Shown: piece after piece, positions 24,277-35,819 of the stretch | Numbering within the stretch: position 1 is the first letter of the stretch | Layout of the letters: each line of letters starts with the position of its first letter | Assembly: GCF_020520425.1 (NCBI RefSeq) | Contig: NC_079491.1 | Coordinates: 9,676,952-9,740,951, forward strand | Origin: Spinacia oleracea | Lineage: Eukaryota > Streptophyta > Magnoliopsida > Caryophyllales > Amaranthaceae | Reading direction: 5' to 3' | Length of the DNA: 64,000 nt | Translations under genes and position numbers: made by a program | Notes under the pieces: generated by a model | Told to the model about the DNA's origin: nothing | The model's database searches: none | The model's input: the letters and a program-made list of their open reading frames with translations, nothing else

Positions 24277-27009
24277 TGCAAGGCCAGTGAACATAAGGCC
24301 TTACAGATATCCATTAAAACAGAGAGATGTGATTGAAAAATTAGTTCAAGATATGCTGGAAAGGGGGGTCATACAGAACAGTTCAAACCCATTTGCATCT
24401 CCTGTAGTTTTGGTGGGAAAGAAGGATGGTACCTGGAGATTATGTGTAGATTATAGAGAATTAAACAACAGAACCATTAAGAATAAGTTCCCTATACCTG
24501 TTATAGATGAGTTGATTGATGAATTAGCAGGTGCTTCAGTGTTTACTAAACTAGACTTGAGGGCTGGTTACCATCAGCTTAGAGTTCAAGAGAGTGATGT
24601 TTATAAAACTGCTTTTAAAACACATTCAGGTCACTTTGAGTCCTTGGTTATGCCATTTGGTCTAACCAATGCAACTGCCTCATTTCAGAGTTGGATGTAT
24701 GGTGTTTTTAAGCCTTTACTCAGAAAATGTGTTTTAGTCTTTTTTGATGATACATTGGTTTACAGTAGATCCAAGGAGTAGCATTGGTCTCATTTGGCTC
24801 AAGTGTTTGAGTTAATGAGGTGTAATAAGATGTTTGCCAAAGCTAGTAAGTGTTGTTTTTCTATTGACAAGGTTGAGTACCTTGGTCACTACATTTCTAC
24901 AGTAGGGGTAGAAACTGATCCCAATAAGATAGCTGCTGTGGAGAGTTGGCCTGTTCCAACATCAGTGAAGGAATTGAGAAGCTTTTTAGGGTTGGCTGGA
25001 TATTACAGGAAGTTTGTTATGCATTATTCTCTCATCAGTAAACCTCTAACTGATCTACTGAAAAAAGGGGCTTTTGTTTGGTCGATACAGCTCAAAATGA
25101 TTTCACTACTCTTAAGCAAGCTTTGGTTTCTGCACCTGTGCTAGCAGTTCCTGACTTCTCTAAAACATTTGTGGTGGAGACTGATGCCTCAAATACAGGT
25201 ATTGGTGCAGTTCTGATGCAGGATAATCACCCTTTGGCATTCATCAGCAGAGCTTTAGGACCAAAGTGGCAGAAATTATCTGTGTATGAGAAAGAATTGC
25301 TTGCCATTGTGTTTGCTGTTCAGAAATGGGAACAATACTTGATGAGTTCACATTTCACTATTAGAACTGACCAGAAAATCTTGAAGTGGCTTCTTCAACA
25401 GAAGGTATCCACACCATTTCAGCAATTTTGGCTTTCTAAACTCATGGGATTTGACTATGACATCCAGTATAAATCTGGAAAAGAAAATGTACCTGCTGAT
25501 GCCCTTTCTAGAGTGCCTGGAGCCACTATTTTGTGTATGGCTATTTCTGTTGTCAACTCTGATCTTACTGCTTTAATCAAAGCCAGTTATATGTTGGATA
25601 ACTCCTTGTTGGCCATTGTTACTAAGCTGCAGAATGGTGAATCTGTTGACAATTACTCACTACAAGATGGTTTGGTTAGGAGGAGAGGAAAACTGGTTTT
25701 AGGGTCTGATTTGGTTTTAAAGAATAAGGTGATAAATTGGCTGCATTCTTCTCCTGAAAGTGGTCACTCAGGAAGGGATTTAACTATTAAAAGGGTGCAA
25801 AGTCTCTTTTACTGGAAGGGCTTGGCAACAGATGTGAGGCTCTTTGTGAAGCAATGTAAGACATGTCAATCTTCCAAATATGACACTACAGCTAGTCCTG
25901 GTTTATTACAACCATTGCCGATTCCTGAAGCTGTATGGTTTGATATTTCAATGGACTTCATTACTGGTTTGCCTAAATCAGGGGGAAAAGATGTCATTTT
26001 TGTTGTAGTGGACAGATTGAGAAAATACAGTCACTTTATGGCTTTGTCCCATCCTTATACTGCTATTCAGGTAGCTCAATCATACCTTGATAATGTCTTT
26101 AAACTTCATGGGTGGCCAAGGAGCATTGTCAGTGATAGAGATGCTATATTTTTGAGCCAGTTTTGGAAGGGTTTGTTCAGTCTTCATGGTACTGAATTCA
26201 TGTTGTCTTCCTCTTATCACCCTGAGACTGATGGACAGACTGAAGTAGTTAACAGATGCTTAGAAACATACTTAAGGTGCATGTATAGTGACCAACCTAA
26301 AGATTGGTCTGCTTGGTTACTAGTGGTTGAGTGGTGGTTCAACACTCACTTTCACTCCAGCATTCAACTCACTCCTTATGAAGTGGTTTATGGACAACCT
26401 CCACCATTGCACCTCCCTTATCTTCCAGGAGAATCTGTTGTGGATGAAGTGGATAGAAGCCTTCAAAGAAGGGAGAAAATGATTGATTTGGTAAAATTTC
26501 ATCTCATGAGAGCTCAAAACAGAATGAAAAACCAAGCTGATAAAAAGAGATCTGATAGGACTTTCTCTGTGGGAGATTGGGTCTGGTTAAGGCTGCAACC
26601 CTATAGACAGTTCACAGTGCAGAATAGGGGGAATCAGAAGCTGTCTCCAAAATATTATGGACCTTTCCAAGTGATTAATTGTGTTGGCAAGGTAGCTTAC
26701 AAGCTACAATTACCAGAGTCAGCTAAAATTCACAATGTGTTTCATGTTTCTCAATTGAAGGTGTTTCATGGGTCTTTGCCAATTGCAACACACATACCTG
26801 CTTGGCTACAGGGCAAAGATTCTTCTTTGGATCCAGTTCCTGCAGTAATTTTGGATCAACGATCTGTGCAGTCTCAAAATCAAACTAAGGTCCAGTTGTT
26901 GGTTCAATGGGAAGATACTCTTCCACATGATGCTACTTGGGTGGATGCTTCCACTTTTCAGTCCAAATTTCCTCACTTTACTATTGTGCAAACTTGAGGA
27001 CAAGTTGCT

Positions 27010-27023
27010 TAAGGGGGGTGGAA
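27010..27023 (+). other. Polypurine tract of the Gypsy element
   Basis: AAGGGGGGTGGAA lies directly before the right LTR, as needed for plus-strand priming. Confidence 0.85.
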
Positions 27024-27400
27024 TGTTAAGGGAAATTGTACATAAGTCAAGGCTTAGAAGTCAATACGTTGACTTTACTATTTAGCATTGACTTTCTGTT
27101 ATTGTTTGCAACTGAATTCTGTTATGAAATCTGTGGCTTGAGTTACTTGTTTTTCAAGCTAACTAACAGGAATTGTAGTATATAAACAAATGATGTAAGC
27201 TACGATTCATTCATGAAATATATTACAACTTCTCTCTCTAAATTCTCCTTTCTTAATTATCTTCTTCTCTTCTTCTGTTTCTGAATCTTCTTCTTCTTTC
27301 TTCTGGTGCAAGCTATCTTCTTCTTCTTCTTCTTCTTCTTCTTCTTCTTCATTCTGTAATCTGTCACAAAGTTGACAACAGGATCAAGTATCCTGTAACA
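27024..27400 (+). repeat. 3' LTR of the Gypsy element
   Basis: Begins TGTTAAGGG and ends CCTGTAACA, followed by the duplicated TTATA. TATATAAA at 27179-27186; (TTC)n of about 12 units at 27316-27351. Confidence 0.95.
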
Positions 27401-27566
27401 TTATACTCAAACATGAACATGCACATAAACAAAATTAAAAGAGTTGTACGTTCATAAACATTAACGAGTACATGAGCCGTACCCCAACGGCCCTACGTAC
27501 ATCAGCCATTGCTTGCAAACTTGCATGTAATGAAAAAACGAAGTACTCTGGTATAAGAGTTCACAT

Positions 27567-28104
27567 TACGGATGGGCATGGGTCTGGGACTCGACCCAGA
27601 TCCCGGTTGGACCTGACCCGTTTTTAAGGGTCTGGGTCTAAGTATTTGAGACCCAATTGATCTGTGGCGAATCTGGATCTATGTGTTTTAAAACGGGTCT
27701 GGGTTTGGGTCCAATATTCTCAGACCCAGACCCGGTCCAGATCTGACCATGGACCCGGTCAACTATTAGAAATTAGAAATAGTCTAATTAGATACATGTA
27801 TGCCTTAGTATTTTGGCACTAATTTGCGAATTGTGATATTTTTTGTATCGAATGTGAATATGTGATGGTAAATGACGGTTAATTAATGGCGCGGGAAAAT
27901 TTTCTAAGACAAAAATGTTAAAATTAAAACAATAACACTAGACCCATTTTTTAACCGAGACCCATTAGACCCATTGGATCTGGATATGGGTCTGAATTTT
28001 TCAGACCCATTGAATCTGAGGCGGGTTTGGATCCGCCTAAAAAATATAGATCTAGGTCTGGATCTCACCTGACCCGGCCCAAATCCGGCCCATGCCCATC
28101 CCTA
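27567..28104. mobile_element. hAT-like MITE
   Basis: 538 bp with ends TACGGATGGGCATGGG and CCCATGCCCATCCCTA and an exact 8 bp duplication GTTCACAT at 27559-27566 and 28105-28112. The interior is rich in GACCC/GGGTC and has no transposase. Confidence 0.92.
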
Positions 28105-28112
28105 GTTCACAT

Positions 28113-28747
28113 GTTTTCCTAAAAATAAAATGTTCACATGTAACATATGGGCTAAGAATGTGGGCCGAGAATGTGGGTTTGAGCTTTCATTATCCTCAAC
28201 ATATACTCCGCATGACCGCATCCATTACATTCCTATCATACAATATGTCAATAATGTCATTGTTACATTCTCTTCACACTAAAATTTACGGAGTATATTC
28301 TTAAATTGCTAATATTTCGCCTGTTAATTACGCGAAATTATCATTATCGGCACACAAATACTTCATTACATTGTTCAATTGGAAAAATAAACAGCATAAT
28401 TTACGCTTGAGACTTCTTAATCTACTGTCAAAAAAAAAGACTTGTTAATCTAAGCATGTTCAAGCCGCACAACTATACATTGGAATAGTATAATACTTTG
28501 TATGATAGAAAAGCAATGGTGAATAATTATTCAAGAAAATTCCATATACAATATGCAAAAAGGTCCTCCTTCTTTTTGAATTGATACAAACCATAAAAAA
28601 AGCATTGGCGTAAAACTAAAATGAATCAGAGATAGTATCATTTTTGTTTAGGGAATATGAAGAAGAATATGAGTTTAAGATAAAGTAAATAATTGATTCC
28701 CTTGACCTTCTAGAAAAAAGTATTATGAGCTTTAAAAAGTAGAAAAT
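28113..28747. other. Spacer between the hAT MITE and tRNA-His
   Basis: AT-rich, no gene seen. One copy of the TACGGAGTA 9-mer at 28287. Confidence 0.5.
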
Positions 28748-28818
28748 GTGGCTGCTGGGATTCGAGCCCAGGTCTCCACGGCCACAACGTGGAATTCTTA
28801 CCACTAAACTACAGCCAC
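28748..28818 (-). tRNA. trnH-GTG: tRNA-His (anticodon GTG)
   Basis: The minus strand folds as a cloverleaf: acceptor GTGGCTG pairs with CAGCCAC, the D-arm includes TAGTTTAGTGGTAAG (A box), the anticodon loop holds GTG, and the T-arm contains GGGCTCGAATCCC (B box). As in other eukaryotic tRNA-His genes, the extra 5' G is added after transcription. The T-rich plus-strand flank does not act as its terminator; minus-strand T runs follow below 28748 (ctttttaaag region). Confidence 0.95.
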
Positions 28819-30208
28819 TTTGTTGTTGCAATTGATATATTATAAATTATTTATCCGCCGTTAAATTATAATGGGCCTGGTGGTCCATGAAATATTCTAA
28901 AGTGGGCCGAAGGTGGAGTCTGTGCTCATGTCTCAGATACTCCATAGCTATCAATTCTGAACTTTTTAAGAGCCCAAGAACAAAAGAGTTCAAGATCCAC
29001 TTTTTTTTAATGGTTCAACAAAGACATTATCAAATTACTCATGATTCACATCATTTCATAAACTGAAAATGATAAAAGGCACTACTATGGGTGACAATCG
29101 GGTCGTTTGATTCAAATTCAAGCCTGATGTATTATATTCGGGTATAATTCAGATTTAAGTCGAGTTGGTTTTAGGCCGTCCGAATAACTTTTTGAGTCTA
29201 TTGTCACATTATCAAATAGCTAATTTTTTAAGAAAGCAAATCAATTTCAAGCGTGTTTATTTTTAGAATCAGCCAAATAACCTACATTTCCACGTATAAC
29301 ACGATTTTAATGTGCGCGCATTCAAAAAAATAGGTGAAGGTGGAAGCTCCATCTTTTAGTTGCCTACTTGCACCCGTTAATATCTTGTTTGGTTCGGCTT
29401 ATAGGCTTCAGCTTGAGGTGGACGCTCCCCCATGCACATGCGTTGGCGAAAATATAAGATTATCTTTTTATTAGGTTTATCATTTTCTTATTACACACTC
29501 CGTACTTCATACTATCATATATAGTTGTCAAAACCATTTAAGAAAACCTCCCTCAAAATTATATTAAATATTAACCAAACATTTATATCCCGGTCGGCGG
29601 TCGCTAGTCTCGCTACCAACAAACCTCTCTTAAAATTGTATTAATATTAACCAAAAAAATAAACATACACGTTCGAGTCTTCCCCAACATTTCATTAACT
29701 ATCTAGGTCAATTAAAGTTATTATAATACATCTAAACACTTACGAACTTGCCAAATACCAACTTCAATTAAAGATTCTTAAGAAATTTTCAAGAGATATC
29801 CTTATATGTTTATCATAGAGGGACCATTCTCCCTTTCAAGTATCAACCCTATTCGATTTGATTCCACATCAAAATATATAAGTTGATATTAAAAGTCATC
29901 CTTGAGTAGATTATACAATTTGATGCAATTGAAAATAGGACCCCCTCTAATTAACCTAAAACTATTTAAGAAAGCTATCAATTCAAACCTATCACACTTT
30001 CACACGTGTTATGGGTCCGATGAAAGCAACATTTCTTGACTTCTTGTCCTCTATCTTACACAAATCGAAAGGGATGTTTAATTTAATTTATTCTAATTTT
30101 TTGTGGAAAAAGTATTTTTACACATCAAATCACACGACTTTACATTACATACTTTACAAAAAAAAAAAAAAAAATGTTGCTTGTATGTGCACATTTTATA
30201 TTGGGTAT
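28819..30208. other. Spacer without recognisable genes
   Basis: AT-rich, many stops on both strands. A gggtgacaatcgggtcg start near 29090 looks like one end of a decayed hAT-type element. Nothing else identified. Confidence 0.4.
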
Positions 30209-30560
30209 TAAGATGGCTCTAGTCGGGCCGGGCCGGGGTAAAGCATAACATAATCCAACGTGAAAAAAGCACTACTCAACACTAGTATAACATCGTGGTT
30301 TTGGTTGGGATTAGGCCGCATTTTATTTTGGAAAAGCACGTCAACGCACGACTCGACACGACAAATCACTTTACATTTAGTAAAATTAGACTTAGGCATG
30401 AAGGCACGCCCCGACCCAACCCGGCGCGTCGGCTTCAGTTGTGCTTGTGCTGCTTTTTTGATAATTTCCACACCATCCGGCCCGACACGAAACATGTAGC
30501 ACAACCCGTACAAGCCCAAGGAAAGTGGGTCCGCCACAAACATGACCCGAATCGACCCAC
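30209..30560. mobile_element. GC-rich repeat, GGGCCGGGCC family, copy 1
   Basis: Starts AAGATGGCTCTAGTCGGGCC and contains cgacacgaaaa-like and gcacgacaa-like phrases also seen at 49095-49420 and 59577-60178. The ends are degraded and no clear duplication is visible. Assigned to a hAT-like family only through the third copy. Confidence 0.5.
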
Positions 30561-32055
30561 AAAAGATGTGAAGCGTTTAAATGAAAGCAATATAGAAAAC
30601 ATTTTATATTGGCAATACGCATGAACATGTCTTGTGTCTTGATCGTAGGCCAACAAGATAAATCTCGAGGCAAACTTAATTTAATTATATTCATTTACTA
30701 AGTCGTATAATTAATAGTTGTTGTCTTTTCGGTTCGTTTCTAGAAGGTCTTGTATTAGCACATCATGTATTGATCTTGGGCATTATGATTTTGGGATGTC
30801 CAAAGAAATAATCAATGAAAAAAATGTTCATGTAATTTGAAATGGAAATTGAACATTATAAAATCACACCAAAACCCAATAAGTTTTCCTATCAGTAATT
30901 ATCTACTATGTAGTACAAGTTAAGTGTTTTTGGGTTAATATTTTTTTTTTTTCTTTATGCAAATGAGTTGAGCTATATAATGTTATACACTTTATACGAA
31001 TTATAAATTACAATTGCCTTATATATTGCTAGTATCTCCCCATGATTTATTTCCATGTATGGTATTGGGCTTGAGAAGAGGCACAAGAATTTAGGTAAAT
31101 GATTACTCGACTTGTTACAGTATAATTACTCGAAACTCATACTCCGTACTATATCACCTAGCTTCTACTGCTCATTAGCCCCATACTCCGTTCTATATTG
31201 CCTCACTCTTCTACTCTTCCACTGCTCAATAGCCCCAGTTAAAATGTATATTCAAGGGCGGTCATTTTTTTATGGACATTTCTTCAAAGTCTGTAAATAT
31301 TTTTTACCCAAATCTTAATAAATCAAACCAAACTACGATTAAAAAAGTCAACCCCTCACCTTCATTAAATCCTTCAAAAATATGTTGAAAACTTAACAAG
31401 AACATCTTTGAAGAAGTTAGAATAAATTAGATTAGATTAAGATGGAATATAAAATGTAATCCACAAATCCAAAGAAAAGAACGGTCGGGTCTTCGTATAA
31501 AGAAAGGGCATAACAAACGGATCAAGAGACACATACTCGTTAAAGTGGGACCCACTATGAGAATCAAAGAATAGCAATACAACCAATCAGGTACTGCCTG
31601 GTTGACGGCGTTACAGTGAGATGTGGTCACGTGGCGGACATCTAACGGTGGATGTTGAAGGGACGTGAGTGGACTAAATCACAAAAAAGTGTGTGTATTT
31701 GGCACATAGTGATTGGACCACTTGGCATGTGATAATTTGGCTGTCACAACCACACTTTGTAGGCTTAGATGTTAACAATTCATAATAGTAGTCCAAACTC
31801 ATATGCTCTATGCAATTATATCAACTATGGAGTATCCAAGTCAAGTGTTTGGTGCAATATAATGCTTGATTTAGTGGTAAGATTTGTACTAGTTGTAGTA
31901 AAATTTCTAATGTACGATAATTTAAAGGGTAAAAAGTTTGGCGATTTTCACATGTCGTTACTCTATTTATTAGGTATTCGAGATTTTGAGGTAAATTCAA
32001 TTCACAATTTTAAAGGGTTGTATTTTTATTTGGTTAATCTCGAGATAAAGTTTGA
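30561..32055. other. Spacer with an isolated G-box-rich segment
   Basis: No gene. At 31560-31670 a less AT-rich segment holds an ACCAATCAG box and the G-box/ABRE-like GTCACGTGGCGG, typical of plant promoters, but no gene begins nearby. From 31837 to 31925 a block is repeated in diverged direct form at 33252-33345 on the far side of the Mutator-like element. Confidence 0.4.
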
Positions 32056-33181
32056 GGATCTTTTACCAAACTAGCTACTTTTACAATTTTATTTACCAAA
32101 ATGGCTACTTTTATAATCTATTTACCAAATTAGCTACTACGTATAATTTATTTACAAAATGACTATTTTCATTTTGTGGCAAAAACAATTAAACTGGTTT
32201 TGTTTGATGCATTTTTTTAGTATAGTTAACCGGCTTTTTGGGGGTTTAGTTATCTTTTATTTTTGTTTACTTTATAATCCCAATTAATTTTTCTTTTGAA
32301 TTTGCCCATAAATAATATAAAATGTTGCTCTTGATGGTTTAATTTTGATACATACACGATACAGCATAGTAATACTTTAAGTTCATTTTTTTTTACCCAT
32401 TTTAATATTTTAATTATGTTTACTTTTTGACAATATAAACTCCAATGGTCGGAATTTTTTTATTATGCATGCTTGTTATGACGCATTATCTTCTCAAGTT
32501 ACACACTTGCTACATATTTCTTGCTCCAATGATAAGTTAATTATTAATTAATTATTTTAATTAATTTTTATTCAATTCATAGTTTCAACTTAATAATGAG
32601 AAATTACAGTAATTTAAAAAATAAAAAATTACAATTGAGTATAGTAAGATAGTGGTCCGACTTGTAGGGATAATAGACGCAAAAATTTGCATTGTTAGAC
32701 GCATTTATTGCACGCGTTACTTTTCTCCTTCATGTCACTTTCACGCACACGGTTTTAGAGTATGTTAAATTCTTGGTTGATCGAGTTTGCCAAGCAAATT
32801 CGTTTAACACAACGAATTCGCGTAGTTAAGAGATCGGATTAACAATATCTGCAACAAGGTTCAACTAATTTCTTTATATTTGTAATATTTGCGAGCAAGT
32901 CTTTTAAAAACTTTGAAGTTGCTAAGAGGCTAAAAATATAAGTAAATTGTCAATCGGTTCATTCATAAAAAAATTCATATCGGTTCACTGTGTAAAAAAA
33001 TTAAACCGGTTAATTGGTTTTAAAAAAACTCAAACCGGTTTATTGGTTTTTAATTGAAAGTAAAAAATTAGCTACTTTTTTTTTAAAACTAATTAAAGAA
33101 TAGCTACTTTGGAAAATACAATTTAAAACTAGCCGTTTTGGTAAATAAAATTTTAAAAGTAGCTAGTTTGGTAAAAGATCC
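32056..33181. mobile_element. Mutator-like non-autonomous element
   Basis: 1126 bp with long inverted ends: GGATCTTTTACCAAACTAGC at the left, and its near-perfect complement ending GGTAAAAGATCC at the right; the similarity continues about 60 bp inward. An exact 9 bp duplication AAAGTTTGA lies at 32047-32055 and 33182-33190, the length typical of Mutator-like elements. AT-rich interior, no transposase. Confidence 0.88.
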
Positions 33182-33190
33182 AAAGTTTGA

Positions 33191-34951
33191 ACTTGGGGTT
33201 AAAACCCTTATTAAGTCCAGTAAAGTAAAATACACTCGAGTATATGTAAGCATCCAAGTGAAGTGTTTGGTCAGCAATGTAATGTTTGATCTAGTGGTAA
33301 AGATAGGTAGAGTTGTATGAAAATTTCTAATGTACGAAGATGTAAAAGATACGGAGTAATAATTATTGGAACTGTTGATGATCCATATTTTACGCATGTG
33401 TACTCTATTCTTTAGCTATTTGACTTGAATCCAAATCACAAATCTGAAGAGTCGCATATTGCTCAAACTTAATTATGGCTCGGGTAATCTCGAATTATCG
33501 ACTATATATTATATTAGGCAAACTCGATCAATCTTTTCATTTACCAAATGAACGTATTAGCTTCAATGCAATTCACTTTATTCAAAATTGCTTGATGGAC
33601 GTGCACTTTGTTCACTTATTAAAGTCTAATGACAAAGACACAGTCTAATGATCTATAATAAAGTTATAAAATTGATGTTATGATATAAAACGAGATAATA
33701 TAACTAAATACCCCGTACAAATGTACAATCGTATTCATAAGAGATAATGTAACTAAAATTGATGTTATTACACACTCGCTTGTACTAATTATGACACCTA
33801 TACAATTTGGTATTTTGGTAAGACTTTGAAATTTTGAGTAGAAGACGATGCATATAAACAATGAAGGAGCAAAGAAAGCAAAGGTTTTTCATAAAAAGTT
33901 CTTTCTACTTCGTATTAAATTTGATTCAAAATAGACAAATAAAAAAATTAAAGAATACAAATAAGATTATTAACACATATAGATGATTTTAGTTTTAGAT
34001 AACATGTGTCCAATTTCTTTAAAAATACTTTGTCCTCGTACTGAATCCGTTCTATTGGACTTATTTTATAAGCTATGGAAGTTGTATGATGAATTGAATG
34101 TGGTATCATTATCATTCTGGAAAAAGAAAAAGGAGTATCGATCTATATGGTGGACGACGTCTGCATCAACAGTTAATTAGAATGTGACATAAAAATGTGT
34201 CGAATTGAAATGTTCGTCGCATATATAGCTTGCTTGTTATTGCGTGACCCAACAACCTTCCCATTTCTCCAAAGGATGGGTCACATTAAACTAATCAATT
34301 AAGCCTGCCTCTTCATCGTCATCTTCCCACCTTCTAACCGTTACTTTTGTTATTTCTAATTTCTGTAATAAACTCTATCTATATTGTTTCAGTGTTTTAT
34401 TCACCTGATTTTTAATTTTTTTTGTAAACTCTATTTTATCTGAACTTGTCAAGGATAACATAGTTATCTTATAGGATAAAATATCATATGAATATGCGAT
34501 TGTAAGAGATATTCTTGCATGATTTTTTATTGATTTTTTTATCATCAATTTATACAAACTAAATAGGTAACTGATAGCATAATCCTAGGCTAATTTAGGG
34601 GACCTACTTAGCTAAATACAAGGGATAATATTTATTTGCTAAATATACAAAGATTACATTATTATTGGCTTTGACTATTACATGGTGTATCAGAGATAAA
34701 ATTATGTTATTTTATTAAATTCACTTTTGGTGTCTCCCTTGTATTAAATAATACCATCCACGCTTAAATAATAGAGAATATAATGACAATCTACCCGATA
34801 GGACAAAAAAACATTTTGATCAACCTAGCCCATGTTATTTCGGGTTTAAATGTAATAAACACAAATCTGTTTTTTATATATATGCATGTGATGTGTGCAT
34901 ACTCCGTATAAGACTAGTATTATCCCGTATAATATTATATGAAATGAGATA
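33191..34951. other. Spacer without recognisable genes
   Basis: AT-rich; only short random-looking frames. 9-mer TACGGAGTA at 33350 and TACTCCGTA at 34900. Confidence 0.4.
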
Positions 34952-35315
34952 CTCCCTCCGTTTCTTTTTATTTGTTACATTTGTATTTATCCACGTTTAT
35001 TAACATATAATAAATATTACATTTGTATTTATCCACGTTTATTAACATATAATAAATATTCTTTTTTTATTATTATTTTAAATGCTTTAGATTCCATCAT
35101 TAATCCTGATTTCATTTTTCCAAAATCTTACATTTATTGTCTCTTTAAATATATAAACCAACTTTTAAAAAAATGAACCCAAGTAAAATTAAAAGTTGGC
35201 ACAAAAAGTGACAATATAATATAATAAATTTATAAAAGGAAAGATTTTCCGACGTAAAGAACATTGTGAAAAATCCTAAAAGGAAAACGTAACAAACAAA
35301 AAGAAACGGAGGGAG
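34952..35315. mobile_element. Stowaway-like MITE with internal 42 bp duplication
   Basis: Ends CTCCCTCCGTTTCTTTTT and AAAAAGAAACGGAGGGAG with TA on both sides. A 42 bp block (acatttgtatttatcc...aataaatatt) occurs twice in tandem at about 34977-35060 with no visible difference, so the duplication is recent. Confidence 0.85.
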
Positions 35316-35445
35316 TAGAAGTCTATAGGACTTAGAAAACCTACGATGGGTAGAATTCTATATGACTTAGAAAACCTACGATTGGTAAAAGTGTATAGGA
35401 CTTAGAAAACCTACGATGAATAGAATTCTATAGGACCTAGGAAGT
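35316..35445. repeat. Three-unit tandem repeat
   Basis: About 42 bp units sharing TATAGGACTTAGAAAACCTA and CGATGRRTAGAATTCTATA, three full copies and a partial fourth, directly upstream of a TATA box and a small ORF. Confidence 0.75.
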
Positions 35446-35477
35446 TTGTAATATAAATAGAGGCGTACACCCATGAC

Positions 35478-35819
35478 ATGAGACAAATCAAATATAATTT
35501 GACCCATATTTTAGCAAAAGGTTTAGGAAAGAATTTGATAATCGATCTAATGGAGGAAGTGAATGGAGATTTAGCACGGAACATTGAGTTATCTAAACTC
35601 ATAATTTGGTACGTAAAGACGCTGCGGGAAAGTGGTGAATCTTTGATCACAGCTCAAGAGCTCACATGGACATTGAAGGAGGAGCTTTCTGTTGTAAAGC
35701 GTGAAAATGATTTGCTTCAGAAATCTGAGAAAAAAGCTCATGAACAAGTTGAAGATTTGCGTAAGAGGGTCTACAGCCTCGAAACTACTTTGGAAGCCAT
35801 ACTAAATGCAGAGCAATGA
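35478..35819 (+). CDS. Small hypothetical ORF, coiled coil, 113 residues
   Basis: Not recognised. The residues from about 50 to 113 are charged and heptad-like (LKEELSVVKRENDLLQKSEK, then QVEDLRKRVYSLETTLEAIL), suggesting a coiled coil. A strong TATA box, TATAAATAGAGG, starts at 35452, about 25 bases upstream, which puts the likely transcript start almost on the ATG. An ATG at 35473 in another frame stops at once. No intron is needed. It may be a lineage-specific gene, or a fragment of a larger coiled-coil gene carried by a transposon; the adjacent MITE and tandem repeat allow either. Confidence 0.35.
   Translation: MRQIKYNLTHILAKGLGKNLIIDLMEEVNGDLARNIELSKLIIWYVKTLRESGESLITAQELTWTLKEELSVVKRENDLLQKSEKKAHEQVEDLRKRVYSLETTLEAILNAEQ

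Larger units (their letters stand above)
11505..26997 (+). pseudogene. Broken gag-pol gene of the Gypsy chromovirus
   Basis: Remains of one polyprotein. Gag begins at the ATG at 11505 with a coiled-coil N-terminus. One base is missing near 12000 (cagaaa/ctgattct), shifting frame. From 12006 to 13204 come the rest of gag, a zinc knuckle with CYYC and HKC, and the protease motif VDSGSTHNF. The hAT copy enters at 13205; after it a seven-G run holds one extra G. The Copia-type element enters at 13922. RT resumes at 24277 ([27 protein letters not shown], catalytic FFDD) but stops at an in-frame TAG at 24779-24781. It then loses one base near 25083 (tggtc/gatacag). From there to 26997 the frame is open: RNase H (ETDAS, DALSR), the HHCC integrase finger, the DDE core (SMDFITGLP, VSDRDAIF, HPETDGQTE) and a C-terminal chromodomain (LLVQWEDTLPHDATWVD). 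It cannot make a full product. Confidence 0.93.
10972..27400 (+). mobile_element. Ty3/Gypsy chromovirus retrotransposon with nested insertions
   Basis: Complete LTR element on the plus strand, 16.4 kb as it stands and about 5.4 kb once the nested hAT (13205-13872) and Copia-type (13922-24276) insertions and their duplications are subtracted. Target-site duplication TTATA lies at 10967-10971 and 27401-27405. LTRs are 10972-11368 and 27024-27400, the primer site follows the left LTR and a purine tract precedes the right one. Domain order gag, protease, RT, RNase H, integrase, chromodomain marks a chromovirus; the short unnested length suits the Reina or Galadriel type, which I cannot separate by eye. 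By eye the LTRs differ at about five bases, one 1-base indel and seven CTT units. Confidence 0.95.

Noticed and set aside
24200-24280. Apparent N-terminal extension of the RT frame
   Set aside because: These codons are Copia-type LTR sequence; true RT text begins at 24277.
30208-30694. Overlapping frames of 70-110 codons on both strands
   Set aside because: They lie across the GC-rich repeat copy and reflect its composition.
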